From: a virus
Virus record (IMG/VR): IMGVR_UViG_3300046692_000069
Span: 1 to 64,000 of that record
DNA: 64,000 nucleotides
Strand: one strand, 5' to 3'
The position numbers were made by a program, and so were the translations under genes. The notes below the pieces were generated by a model. It ran no database searches and was not told where the DNA came from. It saw nothing but the letters and a program-made list of their open reading frames with translations. How positions within the stretch are numbered: position 1 is the first letter of the stretch; the number at the start of each line of letters is the position of its first letter. Shown one piece after another: positions 37,882 to 46,347 of this stretch.

Positions 37882-38360
37882 TGGTAAACAGAATGAGGTT
37901 TGGCTATAATGCCGCCGTTAACGACTACGGGATGTTCATTAGCAAGCCCGGCCTAGATATCAGCAATGTTTCTACTAACTATCTTCTTGATAGTCGCTAT
38001 AGAACGCTATCCGTTCATGCTCACGGTCTAGACACAATGACTCGGTCTACGGCTGTGTCTGGACAGACTATCTGGTACTCTGAAATCACATTTGCCGATC
38101 TTGGGTATAGGCCAGTATTCTATGGAAGCATTCGATATGACTCCGCTAACTCTGCCGGCCTTCCAGTCAATTGTTGCGGCTTCCCCTTGTCGTATTGCGC
38201 CTCTTATCGCCAGAACGGCTCATCAGGTGAGCGTCTGACAACCAATAGCGTTTGGTGGGTCAGCAACACCACGCTGAGGGCGAAGGCCATTATGAACGTC
38301 AATGGATCTGGTGGCCAGATGACTTTCCAGTGGATCGTTTTCAGGAATAGGTTTGAATAG
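37881..38360 (+). CDS. Small tail tip protein, paralogue 2
   Basis: 159 residues, ATG overlapping the previous TGA. It shares the plan of paralogue 1: MFISKPGLDISN, a L.DSRYRTL strand, a DLGYRPVFYGSIRY strand and a final TFQWIVFRNR. Probably a tail tip or fibre accessory protein. Confidence 0.64.
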   Translation: MVNRMRFGYNAAVNDYGMFISKPGLDISNVSTNYLLDSRYRTLSVHAHGLDTMTRSTAVSGQTIWYSEITFADLGYRPVFYGSIRYDSANSAGLPVNCCGFPLSYCASYRQNGSSGERLTTNSVWWVSNTTLRAKAIMNVNGSGGQMTFQWIVFRNRFE

Positions 38361-38738
38361 ATGACGAGAAGAGTAGTTATTGGCAACGTTGGCGGGACAT
38401 TCTACTTCAGGTCCTCGCCGGTTGGGGTCGATGCCGTGACGGGAGATCCGTCATATTTATCAGCTTATGAGGGCATGGTCCCTTGCGTTCCGAAGGCATC
38501 GGGAACAATTGTAGTGCCCGCCGCAGCGAGCAACAACGGCGGCGCAACGGCTTCTGTGGCCCTGTCTCAGTCATTCTCATACCCCCCGTTCATTCTCATT
38601 AAATCAACGGACAACATCCTCCCCGGAGGGGATACAATAGGCGGGTGGTTTGTCGCTGGAAGCACGCCAAACATCTATTTCTTCAATAGATCAGGCTCAA
38701 CCAAGACCGTGAAGTGGTGGGCATTCGCTGAACTATAA
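38361..38738 (+). CDS. Small tail tip protein, paralogue 3
   Basis: 125 residues, starting right after the previous stop. RVVIGNVGGTFYFRSSPVGV and FSYPPFILIKSTDN match the shared plan, ending WWAFAEL. Third of a tandem set. Confidence 0.64.
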   Translation: MTRRVVIGNVGGTFYFRSSPVGVDAVTGDPSYLSAYEGMVPCVPKASGTIVVPAAASNNGGATASVALSQSFSYPPFILIKSTDNILPGGDTIGGWFVAGSTPNIYFFNRSGSTKTVKWWAFAEL

Positions 38739-38766
38739 TTGATAGACGCTGCACGGGTGCTATTTA
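38739..38766 (+). promoter_or_regulatory. Possible promoter before tailspike operon
   Basis: TTGATA (38739-38744), 16-base spacer, TATTTA (38761-38766), with AAAGGAG downstream at the next gene. Confidence 0.4.
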
Positions 38767-38788
38767 CAGGAAAATAAAGGAGTAAGTT

Positions 38789-39085
38789 ATGAGTGAGAAG
38801 AGGACGATTTCAGAAAAGGTCATCATTGGCGAGCTTCAGGCGAGACTGGCATTCACGGAGGAGCGGTGCCTCAAACTGGCAGCCGCTGTAACTGAGATTG
38901 ATGAAGATCTAACAATTGCTAGGAAGGCAATTGAGGTGGCTCGCAATGAATCGTCGGAGGCACGCAATCGTATTGCGGACCTTGATCGTGAATTGCATGA
39001 GGCGCAGATTCGCCTTGCGGAAATTGAGGCGCCTACGCTGGGCGCCAAGAAGCACAACAGAACACCTAACGAGGGCACACAATAA
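38789..39085 (+). CDS. Coiled-coil protein before tailspike, 98 aa
   Basis: Residues 10-82 are an unbroken charged coiled coil, and the tail is basic and probably disordered. It overlaps the tailspike start in a TAATG junction, so it may be a spike chaperone or adaptor. Function is unknown. Confidence 0.72.
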   Translation: MSEKRTISEKVIIGELQARLAFTEERCLKLAAAVTEIDEDLTIARKAIEVARNESSEARNRIADLDRELHEAQIRLAEIEAPTLGAKKHNRTPNEGTQ

Positions 39086-41280
39086 TGGCCGTTACGCTTC
39101 CATCGGTATATCAGGACGGCACAGCCACGATAACTGGCGGAACCGTCGTCACTGGACAAAGTACGCTATGGGTGAATGCCGTACTTCCCGGTGACTTCTT
39201 CGGGGTGCACAAGGGCTACGCCATCCGCATTCTGTCCGTTGACAGTGATACACAGCTTACTCTAGCCAACGCTTGGCCGGGATCTGCGCAGACTGCCGCG
39301 CACTATGAGATAATGCTGCAAAGCGATGTTGGGCGCATGCAGGAAACCAGCCGACAGCTCTTGCAACAGCTAAGTAATGGTAACATTGAGGCGCTAACGG
39401 GACTGATTGGAGCGGCAAACTCCATCCCCATCTTTACCGGCGTTGGCACGATGTCACTTGTTGAGGTGGGAACTAGCGGCAATAAAATTCCATTGTTAGA
39501 TACAGCAAACACATGGAGCGCTAAACAGACGACAAATGGCGGGTGGCGCCTTGATGCCCCTAGTGGCTCTGATCGAGTCATCGACTGGACAACTTCCGGT
39601 TCGCAGCGCTGGGCAGCGCACGCGAATGCGGCCCCCGAGTCCGGATCGAATGCAGGATCTGATTTTCAGATATCTAGATTTGCAGACAATGGCACCCATA
39701 TTGATAATCCATTGCAGATTAATCGAGCTACAGGCGTTACGACGATTACTAACCTAGCTGCGTCAAGTATTGCGGACGGCTCCATTACCGTTCCTAAGCT
39801 TGCAGCCGAAGTCGCGACAAGATTGATTGAATTCGACATACGCGATTCCCGCTTTGCCGGAGGCGCTAAGTTTGATGACGCCACGGACGATACTCCGGCT
39901 TTTGCTGCTGCTATCGCTTATTTCCAGACGCTTGGCGGTATCAATCAGTATCAGGGAAAGAACGCTGCCCGTCTGCGCATGCCGCGTGGTGTCAGTCGCG
40001 TATCTAACCTTGACGTGACGAACGCATCGAACGTCCAGTTCGTTGGTGAAGGCGATGGCGTCACGACGCTACGCAACACGGCCAACGCACCATGTATCAA
40101 TTCGACTAACGTAACCGGGACGAATGACTCCTTCCGTATGGCGTTTAGGGACTTCTGCATTTATGGGCCGGGGCGTGCAAACACTAGCGCTCACGGGATG
40201 GATTTGAAGGCGCTCAATAACGGCAGCATTCAGGATGTGCGTTTCTATGCTTGCCGCGACGCCTTGCGCCTTACGAACAATTGGCAGACGGACGTATCTA
40301 GACTAAAGGTCGATGGGGGGGGCACGGTTGGCGGCTCACTGACTTGCTACAATGGCGTCGTCATGCTCGACGGTCCCGGAGCAGTTCTGGAAAATGCCGT
40401 TAAGTTTTACGGTGGCGTCATTTCAGGCTGTGAGAATTGGGGCTTTCGTGGGCAGTCTGTTACGGGATCGGCCATCTTTGGTATGGAAATCCTTGCTTGC
40501 GGTCAGGTCGGCCTCTATGTCGGCGACAACCCATCCGGCAAGGATCTTAAGTGGTTTACCTATGCTGGCGGCCTGATTGATACTTGCGGTCAGTTGTTTA
40601 TTGCTCATAGAGGCGGCGCAACTTACGGAGGCCAAATACACCTCTCTGGCTTGTGGATGGGTTATGGCAATAAAGGTGGCGGCTTGGGTACTGCGATTGA
40701 AGTTCAGGGGATTAATGATGCGACATTCCGTCCTGACGTAATTTTTAACTCTGATGCTTCGTTTATCGCATCCGCCTGTGACAACGTCATCTTTGATTTT
40801 GGCACCATTCAGGGTTATGATAGGTCGCTTGTTGGTGTAGTTCCTATTCAGCTTGCCAATTCCACGAACGTAACGGTTCGCGGTGGCGGCATGAAGAAGA
40901 CTCCTAGTTCGCCTAGCACTATTTGCGTAGCGGAAACAGGCACGTCAAATTCCAACAATATTCAGGGCATCAATGCCGATGGTGGCGGCACGATTATTGG
41001 CTCGACAACTATCATTAAGGGCAATCGCGGTATTTGGTCTCGCCGCTCCGGTCAGGCCAACATTGCCGCAGGAGCGGCGAGCGTAGTAGTCAATCATGGA
41101 TGTGTGCGTGCGCCCGTAATCGGTGATATTTACGTAACGCCATCGTTCAACTTGGCGGGACAAGGTGTTGCAACTTATTGGGTTGACACCATAACGTCAA
41201 CAAGTTTTACGCTTAACCTTAGCTCCGCAACGCCAAATGCTTTGAATTTCCATTGGTCTTGCGACGTATCGAGAGGATGA
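39085..41280 (+). CDS. Tailspike with beta-helix (pectate-lyase-like) domain
   Basis: 731 residues. Residues 1-90 are a beta-rich virion-binding part (MAVTLPSVYQDGTATITGG). About 225-250 hold an IADGSITVPKLA linker. From about 260 (DDATDDTPAFAAAIAYFQ) a right-handed beta-helix begins, with repeated short strands and Asn/Gly turns to about 640, followed by a small beta end domain. Proteins of this kind are trimeric depolymerases that bind or cut host surface polysaccharide. Catalytic residues cannot be fixed from sequence. Confidence 0.88.
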   Translation: MAVTLPSVYQDGTATITGGTVVTGQSTLWVNAVLPGDFFGVHKGYAIRILSVDSDTQLTLANAWPGSAQTAAHYEIMLQSDVGRMQETSRQLLQQLSNGNIEALTGLIGAANSIPIFTGVGTMSLVEVGTSGNKIPLLDTANTWSAKQTTNGGWRLDAPSGSDRVIDWTTSGSQRWAAHANAAPESGSNAGSDFQISRFADNGTHIDNPLQINRATGVTTITNLAASSIADGSITVPKLAAEVATRLIEFDIRDSRFAGGAKFDDATDDTPAFAAAIAYFQTLGGINQYQGKNAARLRMPRGVSRVSNLDVTNASNVQFVGEGDGVTTLRNTANAPCINSTNVTGTNDSFRMAFRDFCIYGPGRANTSAHGMDLKALNNGSIQDVRFYACRDALRLTNNWQTDVSRLKVDGGGTVGGSLTCYNGVVMLDGPGAVLENAVKFYGGVISGCENWGFRGQSVTGSAIFGMEILACGQVGLYVGDNPSGKDLKWFTYAGGLIDTCGQLFIAHRGGATYGGQIHLSGLWMGYGNKGGGLGTAIEVQGINDATFRPDVIFNSDASFIASACDNVIFDFGTIQGYDRSLVGVVPIQLANSTNVTVRGGGMKKTPSSPSTICVAETGTSNSNNIQGINADGGGTIIGSTTIIKGNRGIWSRRSGQANIAAGAASVVVNHGCVRAPVIGDIYVTPSFNLAGQGVATYWVDTITSTSFTLNLSSATPNALNFHWSCDVSRG

Positions 41281-41286
41281 TATGAT

Positions 41287-41517
41287 ATGAAGTATGTAGT
41301 TGAATTTGATGGCGGCTTTCATTGGTATCGAAAAGGCAATGAGGAATACTCTACGCGTAAGGATGCCAATGCAGCCATGGACGCGTGCGCGCAAAGCAAT
41401 CCGTGCAAAGCATACCGGGTAGCCGAACTCATTGAGGGCTATACAGGTATTACGGAGCAAGAAAATCCGTTTATGCGCATGGCGGCGGCAGCCTCACAGC
41501 ATCGCGGCGCGCCGTAG
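41287..41517 (+). CDS. Hypothetical protein after tailspike, 76 aa
   Basis: GAGAGGATGATATGAT precedes ATG 41287. A small alpha/beta protein with MKYVVEFDGGFHWYRKG and two Cys residues (ACAQSNPCKAYRVAEL). Function is unknown. Confidence 0.68.
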   Translation: MKYVVEFDGGFHWYRKGNEEYSTRKDANAAMDACAQSNPCKAYRVAELIEGYTGITEQENPFMRMAAAASQHRGAP

Positions 41518-41518
41518 G

Positions 41519-41548
41519 TTGATCGCTTCGATAAAATAGCAATATCTT
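41519..41548 (+). promoter_or_regulatory. Possible lysis promoter
   Basis: TTGATC (41519-41524), 18-base spacer, TATCTT (41543-41548), directly before a terminator hairpin and the endolysin gene. Confidence 0.35.
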
Positions 41549-41554
41549 TCATAG

Positions 41555-41583
41555 CAGGGCGGCAACTTGTCGCCCTGTTTCTT
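41555..41583 (+). terminator. Intrinsic terminator of the tail operon
   Basis: A 10-bp stem with one G-U pair (CAGGGCGGCA/TGTCGCCCTG), loop ACT, then TTTCTTTT. Confidence 0.78.
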
Positions 41584-41603
41584 TTCCAAGACAGGAGACC
41601 CAT

Positions 41604-42524
41604 ATGAGCGCAGCAAACAGCAAAGTATTTTGGGATTATATCCGGCGCGCACCTCTTGGCGGTAAGCTTAGTACGGCGCAAATCAACGGCATTAAGGCCA
41701 TCATTGCATACTGTGAGGCGCGCTCGCTGCCAATGGTGTGGCTGGCCTATATCCTCGCGACAGCATTCCATGAGACGGGCGGCAAGTTTCAGCCAATCGG
41801 CGAGGGCCTGACGTACACGACTCTTGGCGCCCTTCGCGCGGCGTTCAAGACGCCATTCAAAGACAAGCCAGATTCGTTCTTGGCTCCGTTCTTGCGCAAT
41901 CCGCAGGGGCTAGCCAACTATGTATACGCCAATCGCAATGGCAATGGCGACGTCAAGAGTGGCGAAGGTTACAAATATCGCGGTCGCGGTCTTGTGCAGT
42001 TGACCTTCAAGAACAACTATGCCGCGTTCGGTCTTGCCGCCAATCCTGATGCGGCCCATGATATGGATACGGCTGTACGCGTCCTTGTCGACGGCATGCT
42101 GCGTGGCCAGTTCGGGAAGAAGTTGTCGGCTTTCGGCAATGACGAGGCGAGCTTTGATGCTAAGGGCGCGCGTGCTTCGGTCAGCTCCGACAAGGGCGCA
42201 TTGATCGCAACTCATTATCAGGCATTCCTTGATGCCCTGAAGTCTGTTGATGAAGTTGTTGCTTCGGCAGCTCCGGACATCGATCCGCCCGTGCCTGTGT
42301 TGGGTGGCTATTCTGCGCCCATTGCAATCGCTGATGACGTGCCAGCTACCAAGAGCGGTATCGTCCAGACCATTCTTGGAACCCTGTCTGGTGGCGGTAT
42401 CTTGAGCGCTGTAGCCGGCATCGCCAATCCATGGGCATTCGGGCTGCTCGCAATCCTTATTGTCATTGGCGCGGTGTTCGCGTGGGGCTTCTTCAGTGGA
42501 AGGATTAATTTCAATCGTGTTTAG
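41604..42524 (+). CDS. Endolysin: GH19 muramidase/chitinase-like with C-terminal membrane segment
   Basis: 306 residues. Residues 1-210 form a glycoside hydrolase family 19 domain. Catalytic Glu57 is in AFHETGG, a second acid lies near 119-121, and YRGRGLVQLT (125-134) is the family signature. It would cut peptidoglycan sugar chains. A Pro/Ala linker (about 215-250) leads to a hydrophobic segment at about 277-297 and a basic end. The C-terminal membrane segment is uncommon and suggests that the enzyme is held at the inner membrane, or needs it for release. Its last codons overlap the spanin gene. Confidence 0.9.
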   Translation: MSAANSKVFWDYIRRAPLGGKLSTAQINGIKAIIAYCEARSLPMVWLAYILATAFHETGGKFQPIGEGLTYTTLGALRAAFKTPFKDKPDSFLAPFLRNPQGLANYVYANRNGNGDVKSGEGYKYRGRGLVQLTFKNNYAAFGLAANPDAAHDMDTAVRVLVDGMLRGQFGKKLSAFGNDEASFDAKGARASVSSDKGALIATHYQAFLDALKSVDEVVASAAPDIDPPVPVLGGYSAPIAIADDVPATKSGIVQTILGTLSGGGILSAVAGIANPWAFGLLAILIVIGAVFAWGFFSGRINFNRV

Positions 42525-42768
42525 TTTGATCGCTACCCTTGCGGCGAAAGTCAAGGGCTGGATGGTTGGTGCGGCGCTTGCTATTGGCGTCGTCGTCATC
42601 GCCTACATCGAAGGTCGTCAGGCGGCTACGCAGAACGCGAAGCTAAAGCAGGCGAATGAAAACCTCAACGCAATCAAGACGGCTAGGAGTGTCGAAAATG
42701 AAGTTGCTGGCTACGATCCTGCTAAGCTTGACGCTAGGCTTTCTCGGTGGGTGCGCGACAAGCAGTAG
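42517..42768 (+). CDS. Inner-membrane spanin (Rz-like)
   Basis: 83 residues from a GTG at 42517; a TTG at 42526 is an alternative. A membrane segment at about 15-33 (WMVGAALAIGVVVIAYIEG) is followed by a charged coiled coil (QAATQNAKLKQANENLNAI). This is the layout of i-spanins. The outer-membrane partner starts inside it in another frame, the usual Rz/Rz1 nesting, which supports the call. Confidence 0.72.
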   Translation: MFSLIATLAAKVKGWMVGAALAIGVVVIAYIEGRQAATQNAKLKQANENLNAIKTARSVENEVAGYDPAKLDARLSRWVRDKQ

Positions 42769-42886
42769 TTACTGCGATGTCGCCAGACCAATTTACGTTA
42801 GCGTTGACGATAAAATCACGCCGGGAACGGCCACTGGAATCGTCACGGAAAATGAAAAATACGAACGGATTTGCGGAGTTAAGTAA
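42698..42886 (+). CDS. Outer-membrane spanin lipoprotein (Rz1-like)
   Basis: 62 residues. ATG 42698 has GGAG eight bases away and lies out of frame inside the i-spanin gene. A signal peptide ends in a lipobox LGGC with Cys19 as the lipidated residue, then a short periplasmic domain with two more Cys. With the i-spanin it would fuse the two membranes at the last step of lysis. Confidence 0.8.
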   Translation: MKLLATILLSLTLGFLGGCATSSSYCDVARPIYVSVDDKITPGTATGIVTENEKYERICGVK

Positions 42887-43242
42887 TGGTCATTGAGACT
42901 TGGGTGATCACACTTCTTAGCTTCCTCATCATGGCGGGCGGCGTGCTTGTCAAGGTGACTTTGGGCGTCCATGAGCGGTCTGGCAAGGTCGATAAAGATC
43001 TTCAGGTGCACAAGACCGATACGAGGGAGGAGCTTTCAAAGCTTCGCCTTCACATGGCCGACAAATATGTTTCCAAGGATGACCTTGATAAGGCGATGGC
43101 TCCTCTTGTGTCCGCGCAGCGAGACACGCGCCAGTCAATCGAAACGTTGCGCGAAGAGACGAGGAGTCAAACCGGATCAATTGCGGACAGAATCGACAGG
43201 ATGATTGAACGGCAGAATACCCGGCCGCGTGGCGGGGCTTAA
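42886..43242 (+). CDS. Membrane protein of lysis cluster, holin candidate
   Basis: 118 residues, TAATG-coupled to the o-spanin. One N-terminal membrane segment (about 3-24: IETWVITLLSFLIMAGGVLV) is followed by a long charged helix with a coiled-coil pattern. It sits where a holin is expected and no other candidate is close, but single-segment proteins with long cytoplasmic helices may also be holin regulators. Function is uncertain. Confidence 0.6.
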   Translation: MVIETWVITLLSFLIMAGGVLVKVTLGVHERSGKVDKDLQVHKTDTREELSKLRLHMADKYVSKDDLDKAMAPLVSAQRDTRQSIETLREETRSQTGSIADRIDRMIERQNTRPRGGA

Positions 43243-43251
43243 TCCAGAGTG

Positions 43252-43273
43252 GGCGGGCGTCGAGGCGCTCGCC
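43252..43273 (+). other. Intergenic hairpin after lysis cluster
   Basis: An 8-bp stem with one G-U pair (GGCGGGCG/CGCTCGCC) and loop TCGAGG, between a stop codon and the next ribosome site. No U-tract, so it resembles the hairpins at 3532 and 16603 more than a terminator. Confidence 0.5.
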
Positions 43274-43290
43274 TAAAACAGGAGAATAAA

Positions 43291-44565
43291 ATGGTAACTG
43301 AACAGCAAATGCAAGATGCAGTTGCGGCCCTTCGTGAGCACGGCAGTCAAAGCGCCGCTGCACTGGCGTTGGGTATCGCGCGGTCTACGCTCCAGAATCA
43401 ATTGAAGCGCGCTGGTGAGGCTGGAATCGCTGGCTATGAGCCGGTCATTCCGGGGTTTCGGGTTTCACAGGTGTCGACGGCCCATGATGAGTCAGGCGCG
43501 ATTGTGCGCAAGTTTATTCAGCAGAAGCCAGAACGCGGCGGGGCGTTTGAGGTTCCCGATGGGCAGAAGATAAAGGGAGTATCTGCCCTAGTCAACGAAG
43601 ACGGCCGGGAAATCATTAAGTGGATTAAGACCGACGAAGATAAACAGCGCGCCGAATCGATTCGCAAGGCCGCTCTAGAGGCGCTACTTGATCAAGTGCC
43701 GCGCGTTGATGCATCCCCTCGTCAATGGCGCATTCCGCATGCTGACCTGCTGTGCCAATATACTTTGACTGACGTCCACCTCGGAATGCTTGCGTGGGGA
43801 GAAGAGACCGGCGCGGGAGACTATGACCTGTCCATTGCTGAGCAGTTGTTGGAATCGTGGTTTGATGCTGCTATTGACATGGCTCCAGACGCACACACTG
43901 GCGTTCTGGCGCAGCTAGGAGACTTGCTTCACCATGACAGCCACGAAAGCGTAACGCCAGCCCATAGGCATGTCTTGGATGCTGATAGCCGTTTTCAAAA
44001 GATGGTTCGGGTTGCCGTGCGTGTTATTCGTAAGATCGTGGCCAAGTTGCTGTTTAAGCATGAGCGCGTTGTGATCATCATGGCAGATGCCAATCACGAC
44101 CCGGCGTCTGAAGCTTGGCTGCGCGAGATGCTTGCGGCATTCTATGAGAATGAGCCGCGCGTTGAAGTTCTGTCTTCGGCCGGCACGTATTATGCCATCC
44201 CATGGGGCGATGTTTCGCTCTTTTATCACCACGGCCATAAGCGCGGTATCGCGAACGTAGATACGGTGTTTGCGGGCAAGTTCCGTTCGCTGTATGGCGC
44301 GACGAAGTACAGCTACGCACATATCGGTCACCTTCATAGTGATGAGCTGAAGAATACGAACCTGATGAAGGTAGAGCGCCATGAGACTCTTGCTTCTCCA
44401 GATGCATACGCCGCGCTTGGCGGGTGGCTGACGAATCAGAGCGCTAAGGTCATTCACTACCATAAGCGCTTTGGTGAGGTTGGTAGAAATACGATTACTC
44501 CTGCCATGCTTTCGGGTGAGGCTCTGGATAAACTTCAGGCGCTAATCGCAGCGTACGGGCGGTAA
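43291..44565 (+). CDS. HTH-metallophosphoesterase fusion
   Basis: 424 residues. Residues 5-42 are a helix-turn-helix (QDAVAALREHGSQSAAALAL with a STLQNQLKRA recognition part). Residues 160-400 form a calcineurin-like phosphoesterase: DVH at 161-163, GDLLHHD with Asp211, NHD at 268-270, a HHGHKRG stretch and GHLH with His347 and His349. These residues bind a two-metal centre. Substrates of this phage family are unknown; DNA or cyclic nucleotides are possible. The HTH suggests it is guided to DNA. Confidence 0.85.
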   Translation: MVTEQQMQDAVAALREHGSQSAAALALGIARSTLQNQLKRAGEAGIAGYEPVIPGFRVSQVSTAHDESGAIVRKFIQQKPERGGAFEVPDGQKIKGVSALVNEDGREIIKWIKTDEDKQRAESIRKAALEALLDQVPRVDASPRQWRIPHADLLCQYTLTDVHLGMLAWGEETGAGDYDLSIAEQLLESWFDAAIDMAPDAHTGVLAQLGDLLHHDSHESVTPAHRHVLDADSRFQKMVRVAVRVIRKIVAKLLFKHERVVIIMADANHDPASEAWLREMLAAFYENEPRVEVLSSAGTYYAIPWGDVSLFYHHGHKRGIANVDTVFAGKFRSLYGATKYSYAHIGHLHSDELKNTNLMKVERHETLASPDAYAALGGWLTNQSAKVIHYHKRFGEVGRNTITPAMLSGEALDKLQALIAAYGR

Positions 44566-44568
44566 ATT

Positions 44569-45060
44569 GTGATCAAGGGCCAAAAAAGAGGAGCGGCTGC
44601 TGACTGGTTAAAGTTTGCGGCCGCATACGAAGGTGAAGAATGTTTGATCTGGCCGTTTTGCCGCAATAATAAAGGTTATGGCGGCGTTCTTTGGATGGGT
44701 AAGCGGAGATTAACACATCGAGTCATATGCGAGATTACCAATGGACCGCCACCGGCACCAGATAGCCAAGCCGCCCATTCTTGTGGGAACGGACATGGCG
44801 GTTGCATTGCACCCCGTCACCTAAGTTGGAAAGATCAGTCTGGAAACGAGAGAGATAAGATAGGCCACGGAACATCAAACAGAGGCGGCCGTAATGGCAT
44901 GTCCGTATTGACTGAGGACGTGGTTGTTTCCATTTTGAGGCGGCGAAGGCTTGGGGTAACCTACAAGCAATTGTCGGCAGAGTTTGATGTTAAAATACAG
45001 ACAATAGCGTCAATTTGTCAAAGGCAAAACTGGCGCCACGTCGACATTGACGCGGAGTAA
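44569..45060 (+). CDS. HNH homing-type endonuclease with C-terminal HTH
   Basis: 163 residues, GTG start four bases after the phosphoesterase stop. ECLIWPFCRNNKGYGGV, THRVICE and AHSCGNGHGGCIAPRHLSW are the core of an HNH_3-type nuclease with a zinc site. The C-terminal 45 residues (LTEDVVVSILRRRRLG with a QLSAEFDV helix) form an HTH like those of mobile HNH proteins. It is a likely free-standing homing gene, bounded by a terminator. It is possibly a recent insertion, since neighbours do not need it. Confidence 0.85.
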   Translation: MIKGQKRGAAADWLKFAAAYEGEECLIWPFCRNNKGYGGVLWMGKRRLTHRVICEITNGPPPAPDSQAAHSCGNGHGGCIAPRHLSWKDQSGNERDKIGHGTSNRGGRNGMSVLTEDVVVSILRRRRLGVTYKQLSAEFDVKIQTIASICQRQNWRHVDIDAE

Positions 45061-45081
45061 TATTGGCGCGTAGATAAAATT

Positions 45082-45107
45082 AAAGGGGCCTTTTTGCTCC
45101 TTTTTTA
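45082..45107 (+). terminator. Intrinsic terminator
   Basis: An 8-bp stem with one G-U pair (AAAGGGGC/GCTCCTTT), loop CTTTTT, then TTTT. It ends the HNH transcript and is followed at once by a promoter. Confidence 0.75.
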
Positions 45108-45136
45108 TTGACACCCAACGCCGTGCATGGGATAAC
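45108..45136 (+). promoter_or_regulatory. Sigma-70-like promoter of the replication-side operon
   Basis: TTGACA (45108-45113), 17-base spacer, GATAAC (45131-45136), before the gene at 45162. Confidence 0.7.
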
Positions 45137-45161
45137 TGCTATACAAATAAGGAGAATGCGC

Positions 45162-45401
45162 ATGAAGGCTACATATCAATCATCCCGTTACGACTCAGGT
45201 ATCGACTATCGCCGATACGCGCGCTGTGATGCTGATGGCGTTTTTACGTATTGCCTCCAAGATCCAAAAACTGGATTCGATCACGTTCAGGGTCAGGTGG
45301 ATTCTAGCGAGCTTCCGGACCACGTCGTCAAGGAAGCGCGCATGCTGGCTGGCGAGGTGTATGGATGGGTTCGCTGGCTTGACGTGGGGGCAGCGTCGTG
45401 A
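45162..45401 (+). CDS. Hypothetical protein, 79 aa
   Basis: ATG 45162 is preferred over 45156 because AAGGAG lies seven bases before it. A small acidic-basic protein with SRYDSGIDYRRYARCDADGV and a helical end. First gene of the operon driven by the promoter at 45108. Function is unknown. Confidence 0.7.
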   Translation: MKATYQSSRYDSGIDYRRYARCDADGVFTYCLQDPKTGFDHVQGQVDSSELPDHVVKEARMLAGEVYGWVRWLDVGAAS

Positions 45402-45835
45402 GCGCAGCCCTAGAGTCCGCATGGGACGAACTCGTCAATAAAGACGACCGCACTTCACCACCCGAATATCCAGACATGTGCCTTATCACTCGCGAAGAGC
45501 TTGCGCAATTCATGATATTGTCCGGAGAGCCTCTAATTGAGGTTATCACGGATTTGCGCGACAAGATGGATACGGCCAACGCTCTTTTGCATTGCGAGTG
45601 CGGCAGTCGAGTTGATGGCCACGGCATGGGCGATGGACACTCTCCGGTTAGCATGTATCACTATGCGTATTACAAGCTTGAAGAAGAGAATGACCGCCTG
45701 CGCCATACGGTTGAATTCGTTCAGCGATGGGCTTGGCGCGAAGATCCCCCGAACGCTAGCCGTAAGCTCTCGGATGAAGAGCGGTTATCCACCATCAAGT
45801 TCTATCCGGGCATTAAGGTGAAGGCCAATGGGTAG
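45398..45835 (+). CDS. Hypothetical protein, 145 aa
   Basis: GTG start overlapping the upstream TGA. An acidic N-terminus, a HCECGSRVDGHGMGDGHSPV stretch (Cys and His rich, possible metal site) and a helix LEEENDRLRHTVEFVQRWAW that recurs in phage proteins. No known function. Confidence 0.73.
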   Translation: MSAALESAWDELVNKDDRTSPPEYPDMCLITREELAQFMILSGEPLIEVITDLRDKMDTANALLHCECGSRVDGHGMGDGHSPVSMYHYAYYKLEEENDRLRHTVEFVQRWAWREDPPNASRKLSDEERLSTIKFYPGIKVKANG

Positions 45836-46115
45836 CGTTCACAACGACTTATCATCGTGGGCAGCGAAAGCTAGGGAGCGAGGTAACGCCAAAATATACA
45901 TATCAACAGACGTTGCCGATAATGCATCTGCGATCATTGTGGGGCAGGCCAATAAAATAGAAGAGCTTGAAAATGCTTTGAGGCAAGGGTGGAGGCGCAT
46001 TCGCTGGTATCACCATCTATTGCCGTGGAAGTTGCGGCAAATGAGGGCGGCAAACAGGGCCTACGTCCGCGACAATTCTTTTCAAGCATATCTAAAAAAG
46101 ACGAGATCCGTATAA
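45828..46115 (+). CDS. Hypothetical protein, 95 aa
   Basis: Overlaps the upstream gene by eight bases. Helical, with ANKIEELENALRQGWRR and a basic C-terminus. No family recognised. Coupled by TAATG to the next small gene. Confidence 0.7.
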   Translation: MGSVHNDLSSWAAKARERGNAKIYISTDVADNASAIIVGQANKIEELENALRQGWRRIRWYHHLLPWKLRQMRAANRAYVRDNSFQAYLKKTRSV

Positions 46116-46255
46116 TGCGCAGCCGCAATTGGTATCCAGTGTTAGAAGAGAAGCGCGACCAGATGAGGGCGCGTCCATTTCGATACCGCTCAGCCAAGGG
46201 CCGTGCCATGTTTCGCCTTGAGGACTGGCGGTGGCGTTGGGATGAATGCGGATAA
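46115..46255 (+). CDS. Small basic protein, 46 aa
   Basis: A TAATG junction sets the start at 46115. Arg/Trp-rich (WYPVLEEKRDQMRARPFRYR then WRWRWDECG). It may bind nucleic acid. No ribosome site of its own, so it relies on coupling. Confidence 0.52.
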   Translation: MRSRNWYPVLEEKRDQMRARPFRYRSAKGRAMFRLEDWRWRWDECG

Positions 46256-46319
46256 TTTGCGCAATGCTGCTCTTGCATTTAATGCGATTGCTGATATCAT
46301 GGATAATAATTGCGCTTAG
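46242..46319 (+). CDS. Tiny hypothetical protein, 25 aa
   Basis: A short frame (MNADNLRNAALAFNAIADIM and a Cys-Ala end) overlapping the previous stop by 14 bases and filling the gap before 46348. Support is weak: no clear ribosome site. Confidence 0.25.
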   Translation: MNADNLRNAALAFNAIADIMDNNCA

Positions 46320-46347
46320 CATCAAAAAAGCAAGGAGAGGCACTAGC

